64,000 nucleotides of DNA from Corynebacterium amycolatum (GTDB lineage Bacteria; Actinomycetota; Actinomycetes; Mycobacteriales; Mycobacteriaceae), in assembly GCF_016889425.1 (NCBI RefSeq), contig NZ_CP069513.1:806001-870000 (forward strand), given 5' to 3'. Position 1 is the first letter of the stretch. Each line of letters begins with the position of its first letter. Under the pieces are notes generated by a model. The model saw only the letters and a list, made by a program, of their open reading frames with translations, was not told the DNA's origin and did not search any database. This document shows, in pieces, positions 1 through 8,379 of the stretch. Both the position numbers and the translations under genes were made by a program.

Positions 1-549
1 CTTAAAGAAGGCCTTGAACAGCGGAGAATCGGCCGGACCGCGCTTCATACGCAGCGGGCCGTCGTGGCCGCGGCGTGGGTCGTCCTTGTCGGAGCCCAGC
101 GCATTTTCCATGCGCTTGAAGTACGGCAGAACATGGTTCCAACCCCAGTTCTCCAGCCCCTTGGTGTCGCCCCACTTGTCGTAGTCCATCGGGTTACCGC
201 GCTGGTAGATCTGGCCGTTGATGGAGGAGGAGCCGCCGACGACCTTGCCGCGGGCATGGTAGATGCGGCGACCGTTCATCTCCGGTTCCGGCTCGGATTC
301 GTACTTCCAGTCGTAGTACTTGTTGCCGATTGGGAAGGAGAATGCCGAAGGCATGTGAATGTAGAGGTCCCAGAGGGAGTCCATACGGCCGGCCTCGAGT
401 ACGAGCACGTGCTGAGTGTGGTCTGCGGACAGCCGGTTGGCCAGCACAGAGCCGGCAGAGCCCGCGCCAACGATGACGACGTCGCGGTGTTCGACTGTGG
501 TGTTGCCATTCTTTTTACCGAAGTTGAAGACAGCCGGGAAAGCTCCCAT
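1..549 (-). CDS. betA: Choline dehydrogenase, GMC oxidoreductase (N-terminal part; runs off the left edge)
   Basis: This is the first 183 codons of a flavin-dependent choline dehydrogenase, which oxidises choline to betaine aldehyde. After about 18 residues the N-terminus has a Rossmann FAD-binding motif ([17 protein letters not shown]), then the GMC signature region ([21 protein letters not shown] split around GKVVGG and SSSINGQ). The start is ATG at 549, with GGAGG about 10 nt upstream. The gene is divergent from betT/betB, which carry out choline uptake and the next oxidation step, so the function fits its neighbours. The C-terminal catalytic His region lies outside the window. Another GMC alcohol oxidase is possible from this fragment alone, but the context favours choline. 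Confidence 0.88.
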   Translation of the reverse strand, partial: MGAFPAVFNFGKKNGNTTVEHRDVVIVGAGSAGSVLANRLSADHTQHVLVLEAGRMDSLWDLYIHMPSAFSFPIGNKYYDWKYESEPEPEMNGRRIYHARGKVVGGSSSINGQIYQRGNPMDYDKWGDTKGLENWGWNHVLPYFKRMENALGSDKDDPRRGHDGPLRMKRGPADSPLFKAFFK

Positions 550-887
550 GTTCTGGTGTACCTCCGTAGGTTGTTTGCCGATGTATATCGGAATGGGTTT
601 CAAGGAGTGCGATAAGCCTCAAGTAATATTTAAAGGCGGGCCCTATATATTGATATTGGAATAAGTGGCCGGAGACGTATCTCAAATCCCCTTCACCTAT
701 ATAGAATGGCACACAATTGGTATTCAATTCCAGTTCGGATGATTTTAGACGCCTTGAAAACTGGGTAAATATGCAGGTGAAGGTGTTGATGTTGGAATTG
801 GAGAATTCTTCTGAATCGATTCTCAGACTTGAGGGATTATTCAAACTAGGTATGCTGGGTTAGTTCCCGAATCTGAAGGATTTTCCT
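550..887. promoter_or_regulatory. Divergent betA / betT control region
   Basis: This is a 338-bp AT-rich region with no gene. For betT I see a -35-like TTGAGG at 829-834, a 16-bp spacer and TATGCT at 851-856. The ribosome-binding site is AAGGA shortly before the ATG at 888. A perfect 10-bp palindrome, GAATCGATTC (813-822), sits just upstream of the -35 and could be an operator, for example for a BetI-like TetR repressor; this is inference. A short inverted repeat, CCGAT-GTAT-ATCGG, lies about 30 bp upstream of the betA start. Confidence 0.45.
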
Positions 888-3068
888 ATGTCTGATACTC
901 CGCCAACTGAGAAGGTAACGGAGGAAAAATCTGAATCGTCGCAAGAAATGCAGCGATCGCAGTCGGTCCCTCCACAACAAGCGCAAGCGAGTGCGACCTC
1001 TGAGCCTGAGGTCAACTGGCCTGTATTTATTATTTCAGGCGTTGGTATTCTCGCCATTGCCCTGTGGGCTATTTTTGCTCCGGACAATGCAGCGGGCACC
1101 CTAGCGGGCATTGTCGCCTGGGTATCGAAGAACTTCGGCTGGTTCTATATTGTGACCGCGACGGTGGCAGTGCTCTTCATGCTCTACGTCGCTATCTCGC
1201 GAACAGGGCAGATTAAGCTCGGCCCCGATCACGCCAAGCCTCAGTTTGGTCTGTTTTCCTGGGCTTCCATGCTCTTTGCCGCGGGTATCGGCATTGACCT
1301 GCTCTTCTTCTCGGTAGCAGAGCCGGTGGCACAGTACTATGGCCCGCCGACTGGAGACGCAGAGACCATCGAAGCTGCACGTCAGGCAGTGGTGTTCACG
1401 CTTTTCCACTATGGCGTGACCGGTTGGGCACTCTACGCCCTGATGGGTATGGCATTCGGCTACTTCGCCTATCGCCTCAATATGCCGCTGACCATTCGTT
1501 CGGCGCTCTATCCGATTATCGGCAAGCGCATCCATGGCCCCGCTGGTGAAGCAGTCGAAATCGCGGCGATGCTGGGTACCATTTTCGGTGTCGCAACCTC
1601 GCTCGGTATCGGCGTCGTCCAGCTGAATTACGGCCTGCGCGTGCTGTTCGGGGTGGATGAGAGTACGTCCTGGCAGATCGCTCTGATCGTCGTGGCTGTA
1701 TCGGTGGCTATCGCCTCCGCAGTTTCCGGTGTTGATAAGGGAATTCGTCGTCTCTCGGAGCTCAACGTTGGCCTGGCCATCTGCTTGATGCTCTACATCC
1801 TGATTACCGGCCGCACTGCGTTCCTGTTTGACGCACTGGTGATGAACGTCGGTGAGTACGTCTCGAAGTTCCCGTCCATGACTATGGATACTTACGCGTT
1901 CTCCGGTGCACAGGAATGGTTGAACTCCTGGACCCTGTTCTTCTGGGCTTGGTGGGTGGCCTGGGCACCGTTCGTCGGTTTGTTCCTGGCCCGTATTTCC
2001 CGTGGCCGTAGCCTGCGCCAGTTTGTCGTCGGCACGCTGACCATTCCATTCCTCTTCGTCCTGATGTGGGTGTCGGTATTCGGTAACTCGGCGCTGGACC
2101 TGGTCATCAATGGCGATTCGGAGTTTGGCCAGACTGCACTGGATTACCCGGAGCGTGCCTTCTACCTGCTGCTGGAGCAGTACCCGGCGCCGATGATGGT
2201 GGCTGCAGTCGCATCTCTGATTGGCCTGTTGCTCTACATCACCTCGGCGGACTCGGCGGCACTGGTGATGAGTAACTTCACTTCGAAGATCACCGACACA
2301 CAGCAGGACGGTAAGAAGTGGACCCGTATTTTCTGGGCTGTCGTGGTCGGTGTGCTGACCATCTCCATGCTCTATGTCGGTGGTATTCCGACGCTGCAGT
2401 CGGCAACGATTGTGATGGGTCTGCCGTTTGCCTTTGTCATCTATCTGGTGATGTATGGCCTGTTTAAGTCGCTGCGACTGGAGCTGTTGCAACAGGATTC
2501 GACACGTCGAGCCCTCCACGGGGCGATGTCGGGCCGCGCCGTAGATGGCCGACAGGGCGACTGGCGCAATCGACTTGCCCGCTCCATGTCCTTCCCGGGC
2601 AAGAAGCCAGTCATGCGCTACCTCGACCGAGTGGTGCAGCCCGCACTTGAACAGGTGGCAGATGCTATCAGGGAACGTGGCGGTGAAGTGACGCTGCACC
2701 GTGAACCAGCAGAAGAAGTCGGCATCGACCAGATTGACCTGCAGGTCGGATTCGGCGAGGAGATGAGCTTCCGATACCAGGTCTATCCGGTTGAACACTT
2801 GACGCCGTCCTTTGCCGGCCTGGTACACCTGGACAGTGATGCCGACATTTACTACTACCGCCTCGAGGTATTCACACTGACCGGCTCTCTTGGCTACGAC
2901 GTTTACGGCTACACCCAAGAGCAGCTGATTTCCGATGTCCTCGATCTCTACGAACGGCACCTGGAGTTCCTGCATATGCAGGCTGATCTCCCGGGCACCT
3001 CAGATCTGTCCGATAATGCCGAACCTGTCCGCGAATGGTCTGACGACTACGCCAAGGAGGATTCCTAA
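888..3068 (+). CDS. betT: BCCT-family choline/betaine transporter (BetT type)
   Basis: The 726-aa protein is a secondary transporter of the betaine-choline-carnitine family. About 60 polar N-terminal residues precede roughly 12 membrane helices (about residues 45-530). The family signature is present around residues 345-370 (SWTLFFWAWWVAWAPFVG followed by LARISRGRS). A hydrophilic C-terminal domain of about 190 residues follows, as in osmoregulated BetT-type choline carriers. Its stop codon abuts the betB start, so uptake and oxidation are co-transcribed. The ribosome-binding site is AAGGA 8-9 nt before ATG. Choline as substrate is inferred from the betA, betB and pcs neighbours; glycine betaine is the alternative. 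Confidence 0.9.
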   Translation: MSDTPPTEKVTEEKSESSQEMQRSQSVPPQQAQASATSEPEVNWPVFIISGVGILAIALWAIFAPDNAAGTLAGIVAWVSKNFGWFYIVTATVAVLFMLYVAISRTGQIKLGPDHAKPQFGLFSWASMLFAAGIGIDLLFFSVAEPVAQYYGPPTGDAETIEAARQAVVFTLFHYGVTGWALYALMGMAFGYFAYRLNMPLTIRSALYPIIGKRIHGPAGEAVEIAAMLGTIFGVATSLGIGVVQLNYGLRVLFGVDESTSWQIALIVVAVSVAIASAVSGVDKGIRRLSELNVGLAICLMLYILITGRTAFLFDALVMNVGEYVSKFPSMTMDTYAFSGAQEWLNSWTLFFWAWWVAWAPFVGLFLARISRGRSLRQFVVGTLTIPFLFVLMWVSVFGNSALDLVINGDSEFGQTALDYPERAFYLLLEQYPAPMMVAAVASLIGLLLYITSADSAALVMSNFTSKITDTQQDGKKWTRIFWAVVVGVLTISMLYVGGIPTLQSATIVMGLPFAFVIYLVMYGLFKSLRLELLQQDSTRRALHGAMSGRAVDGRQGDWRNRLARSMSFPGKKPVMRYLDRVVQPALEQVADAIRERGGEVTLHREPAEEVGIDQIDLQVGFGEEMSFRYQVYPVEHLTPSFAGLVHLDSDADIYYYRLEVFTLTGSLGYDVYGYTQEQLISDVLDLYERHLEFLHMQADLPGTSDLSDNAEPVREWSDDYAKEDS

Positions 3069-4637
3069 ATGACCTTTGAGCCTTCCACTACTGATAAGGC
3101 CCTCGCACCCGAGACCGCCAAATCCCACGAAGGCGCGGCCACGCTGTTCATCAACGGCGCCTGGTCCGCTGCAGCCGCTGGCAACACTCGCACTATCGAG
3201 TGCCCGGCCGATGGCTCTTTCATCGCCGAAGTTGCGGAAGCAGACGCGACCGACACCGAGCGCGCCATCGCCGCCGCCGACGCTGCTTTCCGACGTACCG
3301 GAGAAGGTTCCTGGGCATCCTGGAGCACAGCTGAGCGCAGCAGGTTGGTACTCGACATCGGTGCTGCCATCAGGCAGCGTAAGGATGAATTTGCCTGGGC
3401 AGAGGCTATGGATACCGGCAAGCGCCTGCCTGAGGCGGCAGCCGATATGGATGACATCATCGCCTGCTTCGAGTACTTCGGTAAGCTCGCGGGCAATGAT
3501 GCCGGTCGTCTCGTGGATGCGGATGACCCGTCCGTCGTCGCGCGTATTGTGCGTGAACCTGTCGGTGTCTGTGGCCTGATCACGCCGTGGAACTACCCAC
3601 TGCTGCAGACCGCATGGAAGGTCGCACCGTGCCTGGCCACGGGCAATACCTTTGTGCTCAAGCCGGCGGAGCTGACTCCGCACACAGCAATTCTGCTCAT
3701 GCACGTCATCGATGATCTGGGTGTTCCGGCAGGTGTTGCCAACCTCATTACCGGCGCTGGCGCCGAAGCGGGCGCACCGTTGTCCTCGCATCCGAAGGTG
3801 GACATGGTCTCCTTCACTGGCGGTCTTGTCACTGGCAAGATTATTGCTGGTGAAGCAGCCAAGTCCGTGAAGAAGGTTGCACTTGAGCTCGGCGGCAAGA
3901 ACCCGAACATCATCTTCGCCGACGCTGACTACGAAGCTGCTTTGGACAATGCCCTCAATGCTGCGTTCCTGCACTCCGGTCAGGTCTGCTCGGCGGGCGC
4001 TCGCTTGATTGTGGAGGAGTCCATCGCCGAGAAGTTTGTCGACGATTTGGTCGAGCGCGCCGGACACATCCAGCTCGGTGGTCCGCTCGACGAGAAGGCC
4101 GAGACCGGTGCGCTGATTTCGAAGCAGCATCTGGATAAGGTCGCGGCATACGTTGATCGGGCGCGTGAGCAGGGCGCTCGCGTGCGCGTGGGCGGCGAGA
4201 TTGCCACCGGCGCCACCGCTGACGGTTCCGCCTCGCTTGCCGACGGCTACTTCTACCTCCCAACCGTGATTGACCAGGTCACTCGCGAGATGGACTGCGT
4301 TCACGACGAAGCCTTTGGCCCGGTGGTGACGGTGGAGACCTTCACCACGGTTGATGAGGCCATCGAGATTGGCAACGACACCGAATACGGCCTGGCCGGT
4401 GCGGTGTGGACATCCAACCGTGAGGTGTCTGAGCGCGTCTCCCGCGGGCTGCGCCACGGCACCGTCTGGATTAACGACTTTGGTCCCTACCTGCCACAGG
4501 CCGAATGGGGTGGCTTCGGCCAGTCCGGTATTGGCCGCGAGCTGGGCCCGACCGGCCTGGAAGAGTACACCGAAGCCAAGCTGGTCTACGAGAACACAGC
4601 GCCGGCTGTTACCGGTTGGTTCGAGGATCGTCGTTAA
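3069..4637 (+). CDS. betB: Betaine-aldehyde dehydrogenase (NAD(P)-dependent ALDH)
   Basis: The 522-aa aldehyde dehydrogenase converts betaine aldehyde to the osmoprotectant glycine betaine. Visible ALDH landmarks are the NPWNYP-like segment (TPWNYPLLQ), the catalytic glutamate motif LELGGKNP and the catalytic cysteine in SGQVCSAGAR. The substrate-binding C-terminus includes WINDFG and GGFGQSGIGRELG. It begins directly after the betT stop, with AAGGAGG at 3054-3060 as a strong ribosome-binding site. The N-terminal extension of about 25 residues is polar and makes it slightly longer than typical members (about 490 aa). A hairpin with a T-run follows. Confidence 0.9.
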   Translation: MTFEPSTTDKALAPETAKSHEGAATLFINGAWSAAAAGNTRTIECPADGSFIAEVAEADATDTERAIAAADAAFRRTGEGSWASWSTAERSRLVLDIGAAIRQRKDEFAWAEAMDTGKRLPEAAADMDDIIACFEYFGKLAGNDAGRLVDADDPSVVARIVREPVGVCGLITPWNYPLLQTAWKVAPCLATGNTFVLKPAELTPHTAILLMHVIDDLGVPAGVANLITGAGAEAGAPLSSHPKVDMVSFTGGLVTGKIIAGEAAKSVKKVALELGGKNPNIIFADADYEAALDNALNAAFLHSGQVCSAGARLIVEESIAEKFVDDLVERAGHIQLGGPLDEKAETGALISKQHLDKVAAYVDRAREQGARVRVGGEIATGATADGSASLADGYFYLPTVIDQVTREMDCVHDEAFGPVVTVETFTTVDEAIEIGNDTEYGLAGAVWTSNREVSERVSRGLRHGTVWINDFGPYLPQAEWGGFGQSGIGRELGPTGLEEYTEAKLVYENTAPAVTGWFEDRR

Positions 4638-4717
4638 ATAACTCGGCACAAGCCCGAGCAAAAATACGGGAAAACGACCCATCGGCCGTTATACTCACCG
4701 ATTGAAAAAATCGACTC

Positions 4718-4763
4718 TGCGCACAACTGCGATAAAGGTTTGCAGTTGTGCGCATTTTGTTCT
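4718..4763 (+). terminator. 13-bp perfect hairpin plus T-run between betB and pcs (terminator or attenuator)
   Basis: The arms are TGCGCACAACTGC (4718-4730) and its exact complement (4742-4754), with an 11-nt loop and then TTTTGTT. It has the form of a Rho-independent terminator for betTB. The pcs ribosome-binding site (AAAGGA, 4766-4771) begins only a few bases later and leaves no room for a promoter between them. The hairpin must therefore lie in the pcs leader or attenuate read-through. Confidence 0.75.
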
Positions 4764-4779
4764 CTAAAGGACATCTGCC

Positions 4780-5607
4780 GTGAACGCTACTATCCGCTCC
4801 GACAATGCCAGTTCCGCTGTTGCCGATAATTCCGCTGCTGTCTCGACTGCCAACACCGATGCTGCCATCACCGCTGCGACCTTCACCCGCTTCACCCGGC
4901 GTCAGCATGTCATCGCTTGGGCGGTGCATGCCTTCACACTGACAGGTTTGGTGTGGGCGACGCTGGCTGTGGTCGCACTGCTGGAGAGTCGCCCACATTG
5001 GATGTGGCTCTGGTTGGGCATTGCCCTTGTCGTCGATGGTGTCGACGGCAATATGGCGCGTAAACATCACATCAAGGAAGTCGTCCCGTGGTTTAACGGC
5101 GCAGTGGTGGACAACATCGTCGACTATCTCACCTGGACCGCCATTCCCGCAGCTTTCATGGTCATGTACCTGCCGCTGGGGCCACGTCCATTGGCAATTT
5201 CCCTGATAATCCTGGTGCTGGTGTCATCGATGTTCTGCTATGCCAACGAAGCCGCCAAGTCCGGCGACTACTACTTCGTTGGTTTCCCCGCCGCGTGGAA
5301 CATCGTGGCGGTTTTGCTGTGGGTATGGAACGCGCCCATGGCGGTGTGCATCGCTGCAATCTTTATCTTCAGCGCAATGACGCTGGTGCCGCTGCACTAC
5401 ACGCATCCATTCCGCGTGGAACGCGGCAGGATTGCCAACATTGCCGCAACGTTCATCTGGATTATCTCGACCGGTACTCTCATCGCAGGTGAGACGACGG
5501 CAGCGTCGTTAAGCAGTACAGCAGTTCACGGGCTTGTGGCTGTGAACGTTGCCGCCGGTGCCTGGCTGATTATTGGGGGAGTGCGGCGCTCGCTCAGCGG
5601 TCGCTAG
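4780..5607 (+). CDS. pcs: Phosphatidylcholine synthase-like CDP-alcohol phosphotransferase
   Basis: The 275-aa integral membrane enzyme carries the CDP-alcohol phosphotransferase motif D86-G-V-D89-G90-N-M-A93-R94, 12 residues, G107, 3 residues, D111, 3 residues, D115. The residues between R94 and G107 (KHHIKEVVPWFN) and the following DNIVDYLTW resemble bacterial phosphatidylcholine synthases, which condense CDP-diacylglycerol directly with choline. About eight hydrophobic segments follow a 40-residue Thr/Ala-rich N-terminus. The start is GTG at 4780, with AAAGGA 8 nt upstream. It follows betT and betB, so choline would be the available substrate. Another CDP-OH phosphotransferase (PgsA- or PssA-like) is less likely given the motif spacing and context. 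Its stop overlaps the stop of the convergent membrane gene. Confidence 0.75.
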   Translation: MNATIRSDNASSAVADNSAAVSTANTDAAITAATFTRFTRRQHVIAWAVHAFTLTGLVWATLAVVALLESRPHWMWLWLGIALVVDGVDGNMARKHHIKEVVPWFNGAVVDNIVDYLTWTAIPAAFMVMYLPLGPRPLAISLIILVLVSSMFCYANEAAKSGDYYFVGFPAAWNIVAVLLWVWNAPMAVCIAAIFIFSAMTLVPLHYTHPFRVERGRIANIAATFIWIISTGTLIAGETTAASLSSTAVHGLVAVNVAAGAWLIIGGVRRSLSGR

Positions 5608-6614
5608 CCGCCGCTGGTGGGTGGTTTTCGCAGGATTTCATAGATGACTCGGTCGCGCAGCCAGCGAACGTATTCAACGGCGCACGCCGCGACAATCAGC
5701 GCGATGACAAAGATGGTGACCCACACCGGATAATCGCGCCCGTTGGCCCAGAAGTAGACGTAGGGCGAGACGAAAGTCACTAGAGTGATCAGGAGCCCCA
5801 GCATTCTTCGGCCGAATGAGCGGCCGGTGATCATCTCGACAATTCCCCAGGTGTAGGGGATAGCGGTAATGATGTCGATGCTCCACAGCACCCAGACATT
5901 GCCGTGGAATCCGGGGACAAAAACCACAGGTAGCGCGCGGAGCGAAGAGTAAACCATCACCACCAGATACGCGAGCACTTTCGGGTTATAGAGCAGGCGC
6001 CACACGGGGTTGCGCTCTATGAGTTTGGTTCCGACTTTGCGTAGTGCATGCAGGTTCTTGTGCTGCATGACCAGCGTATTCGTACCCTCCATCAGGTACG
6101 TCAGCAGTTTTTGCTGCTCGCGCGTACCGTGGGCCCAGGTCTGCACCAGCTCGGTCGGCGAAATGGCGATGGGCACCAGTGGTTCTCCGCGTTGCTTCAT
6201 GGCATCGGGAAGCTCCAGGACATCGTCATCGAGCTTATCGACGGCCAGTGCCTCGCCCACCACATGAACGATGTCGCCGCCGAGGATGTTTCGTACCCTC
6301 TCCACGTCGCTGTGGGACAGTGAGCTTAACCAGAGTAGCTGTCGGGAGGAAATCGCCATTCGCAAGGCGGTACCTAGAGCTTCTGCCGCGTCATCGATGG
6401 CATAAAAGTCCTGCACGTTGGTGTGGGCGAGTGAACGCAAGCTGTCGACTATTGCGACATTTTTGGCGTTGAGCTCGCTGAGACGGGCGACGCCGGAGAT
6501 GTCAATGACCAGTTGTGGGGCAAGGGTGAAAGCGTGTGCAAAGGGCAGGTCGAGTATCGAGCGCATCGCAAGGAGCCGCTGGTGCCCAGCCAGGGCTGAA
6601 TTCTGTGCGCTCAT
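5604..6614 (-). CDS. Unknown membrane protein with soluble N-terminal half
   Basis: I do not recognise this family. The ATG at 6614 gives about 336 aa; an upstream in-frame start at 6653 adds 13 residues. The first 210 residues are soluble. An early stretch (LVIDISGVARLSELNAKNV) is faintly reminiscent of a STAS-like strand-helix pattern, but this is not secure. Residues from about 215 onward hold four hydrophobic segments (including LAYLVVMVYSSL, LLITLVTFVSPYVYFW and TIFVIALIVAACAV), and the C-terminus is basic. The gene is convergent with pcs and the two stop codons overlap. A TATAGT box lies about 50 bp upstream on the minus strand. Confidence 0.6.
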   Translation of the reverse strand: MSAQNSALAGHQRLLAMRSILDLPFAHAFTLAPQLVIDISGVARLSELNAKNVAIVDSLRSLAHTNVQDFYAIDDAAEALGTALRMAISSRQLLWLSSLSHSDVERVRNILGGDIVHVVGEALAVDKLDDDVLELPDAMKQRGEPLVPIAISPTELVQTWAHGTREQQKLLTYLMEGTNTLVMQHKNLHALRKVGTKLIERNPVWRLLYNPKVLAYLVVMVYSSLRALPVVFVPGFHGNVWVLWSIDIITAIPYTWGIVEMITGRSFGRRMLGLLITLVTFVSPYVYFWANGRDYPVWVTIFVIALIVAACAVEYVRWLRDRVIYEILRKPPTSGG

Positions 6615-6667
6615 AGTGTTTAGCTTGCCACAACTTGCGTTTATCACCAGCAACTATACGGTTCGGT

Positions 6668-6759
6668 CTGTCTATTGATAAGTGCTCTGCTCTGCGAAAA
6701 CGCCGTTAAGTTGGACTTTCTTCGGTGATTGAAGTAGTTTCTAACCCACGAATAGACAG
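6668..6759. promoter_or_regulatory. Inverted CTGTCTATT half-sites in the divergent promoter region
   Basis: CTGTCTATT (6668-6676) and its complement AATAGACAG (6751-6759) face each other across 74 bp in the space between the divergent membrane-protein gene and the YeeE-TusA gene. This could be a looping or shared operator. It could also be chance. Confidence 0.25.
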
Positions 6760-6818
6760 GTCTGTTCATAAAGGTTTAAATGGCGGGCTTGTCCACAAAA
6801 CTTAGGAGAACTACTTTC

Positions 6819-8303
6819 ATGCTCATCTCAGGACTAGCGCTGGGCGCCGTGCTCGGCTTTGTTATGCAGCGAGGACGCTTCTGCGTCACCGGCTTCCTGC
6901 GCGATATCTTTACTCAGCGCAGCTGGCGCGGCTTCGTCGCGCTACTGATTGTTATTTCCTTCCACGCCATCGGCCTGGCCGCACTGACCAGCGCCGGCGT
7001 GATTACTCCCGAATACAACGAACTGGCACCGGTGGCCGTTATCGTCGGTGGTGTTATCTTCGGGCTGGGTATCGTCCTGGCCGGTGGCTGTGCCTCGGGT
7101 ACCTGGTACCGCTCGGGTGAGGGCCTGATCGGCTCTTGGATCGCACTGGTCTTTTACGCCCTATCCGCTGCTGCTATGAAGACTGGCTTCCTCAATGGCC
7201 TGCAGAATTCCCTGAAGGACCGCACCGTCGGCCTGACCAGCATTCATGCCTCTCTCGGCATTAGCATTTGGCCACTGGTCATCGCGCTGAGCGCCGTCAC
7301 GGCATACTTCGCCGTCCGCTTCCTGCGCGAAGAATTCTCCGGCCCGCGCCCGGTAACTCTGGCACCGCGTAAGTCCGGTCTCGCGCACATCCTGGCTGAG
7401 AAGCCCTGGCACGTGTACGCCACCGCCGCCATCGTCGGTGTACTGGGCGTGATTGCATGGCCGCTGTCCGCCGCCACCGGCCGCAACGATGGCCTCGGCA
7501 TCACCACTCCGTCCTCCAACCTCGCTAACTACGTTGTCACTGGTGACACCGAGCGTTTCGACTGGGGCGTCCTCCTCGTCCTCGGCATCCTCGTCGGTTC
7601 CTTCATCGCCGCCAAGGCATCCGGCGAATTCCGTCTCCGCGTCCCGGACGCTACGCAGGGCGCTCGCTCCGTCGTCGGCGGCATCTTCATGGGTGTTGGC
7701 GCTGCGTGGGCCGGCGGCTGCACCGTCGGCAACGGCATGGTTCAGACCTCGCTGTTCAGCTACCAGGGTTGGCTTGCGCTGGCGTCCATCGCCGCAGGTG
7801 TCGCTATCGCCGCCAAGCTTTGGCTGAAGCCGTCCGCACCTTCGCTTAACGACGTCCCGAGCACCTCTTCCACCACCAACGACACGGCGGTATCGGCAGC
7901 GGCTCCGGTCGCTTCGGCTGCTACTTCTCCTGTGTCCCTGCCGAGCAGCGACGGTGTCGGTGCCGCTGGCGCCGAGGCCTCCCCGCTGGCGGGTGCCTTT
8001 GCTGTCGCTCCGGTGGCGTTGCTCGACCGGAGCGTCGTCAAGCAGGAAGACGGCAAGCTAAAGCCGCTGGGCGATGGGCGATACGAGCTCGACACCGTCG
8101 GCGCGGTGTGCCCATTCCCGTTGATCGAGGCCAAGGATGCAATCAACAAGATTGAGGTCGGCGAGGAGCTGGTGATTCCATTCGACTGCACCCAGGCCAC
8201 GGATGCGATTCCGCGCTGGGCTGCGAAGGATGGCCACGAGGTCACCAACTTCGAGCAGACCGGCGAGGCTGGTTGGACGATTTCCGTCCGCCGAGGGCGA
8301 TAA
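6819..8303 (+). CDS. YeeE/YedE-family sulfur transporter fused to a C-terminal TusA domain
   Basis: The protein has about 494 aa. The membrane part (residues 1-350) has the YeeE/YedE (TsuA-type thiosulfate importer) signatures: an N-terminal GFVMQRGRFCVTGFLRD, then AGGCASGTWYRSGEG and AGGCTVGNGM, with the conserved cysteines of the sulfur conduction path. A Ser/Thr/Ala-rich linker of about 70 residues leads to a TusA/SirA-like domain (about residues 420-494) with the CPFP sulfur-acceptor motif. The fusion suggests that imported sulfur is handed to the TusA cysteine. I chose ATG 6819 because TAGGAGAA lies about 10 nt upstream and the family N-terminus starts there; an ATG at 6780 would add 13 residues. 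Confidence 0.85.
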   Translation: MLISGLALGAVLGFVMQRGRFCVTGFLRDIFTQRSWRGFVALLIVISFHAIGLAALTSAGVITPEYNELAPVAVIVGGVIFGLGIVLAGGCASGTWYRSGEGLIGSWIALVFYALSAAAMKTGFLNGLQNSLKDRTVGLTSIHASLGISIWPLVIALSAVTAYFAVRFLREEFSGPRPVTLAPRKSGLAHILAEKPWHVYATAAIVGVLGVIAWPLSAATGRNDGLGITTPSSNLANYVVTGDTERFDWGVLLVLGILVGSFIAAKASGEFRLRVPDATQGARSVVGGIFMGVGAAWAGGCTVGNGMVQTSLFSYQGWLALASIAAGVAIAAKLWLKPSAPSLNDVPSTSSTTNDTAVSAAAPVASAATSPVSLPSSDGVGAAGAEASPLAGAFAVAPVALLDRSVVKQEDGKLKPLGDGRYELDTVGAVCPFPLIEAKDAINKIEVGEELVIPFDCTQATDAIPRWAAKDGHEVTNFEQTGEAGWTISVRRGR

Positions 8304-8379
8304 GTCCTGGTGGCGTTAGAGAAGCGTCGGTAGGGTGAGGGCATAGATTGATTGACATCAACAACAAAGGAGCTTGACC

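Noticed and set aside
1101-2975. 624-codon minus-strand open frame
   Set aside because: It is antisense to betT, His/Gln/Arg-rich and has no recognisable motif; a product of codon bias.
3000-4682. 560-codon minus-strand open frame
   Set aside because: It is antisense to betB; no ribosome-binding site or motif.
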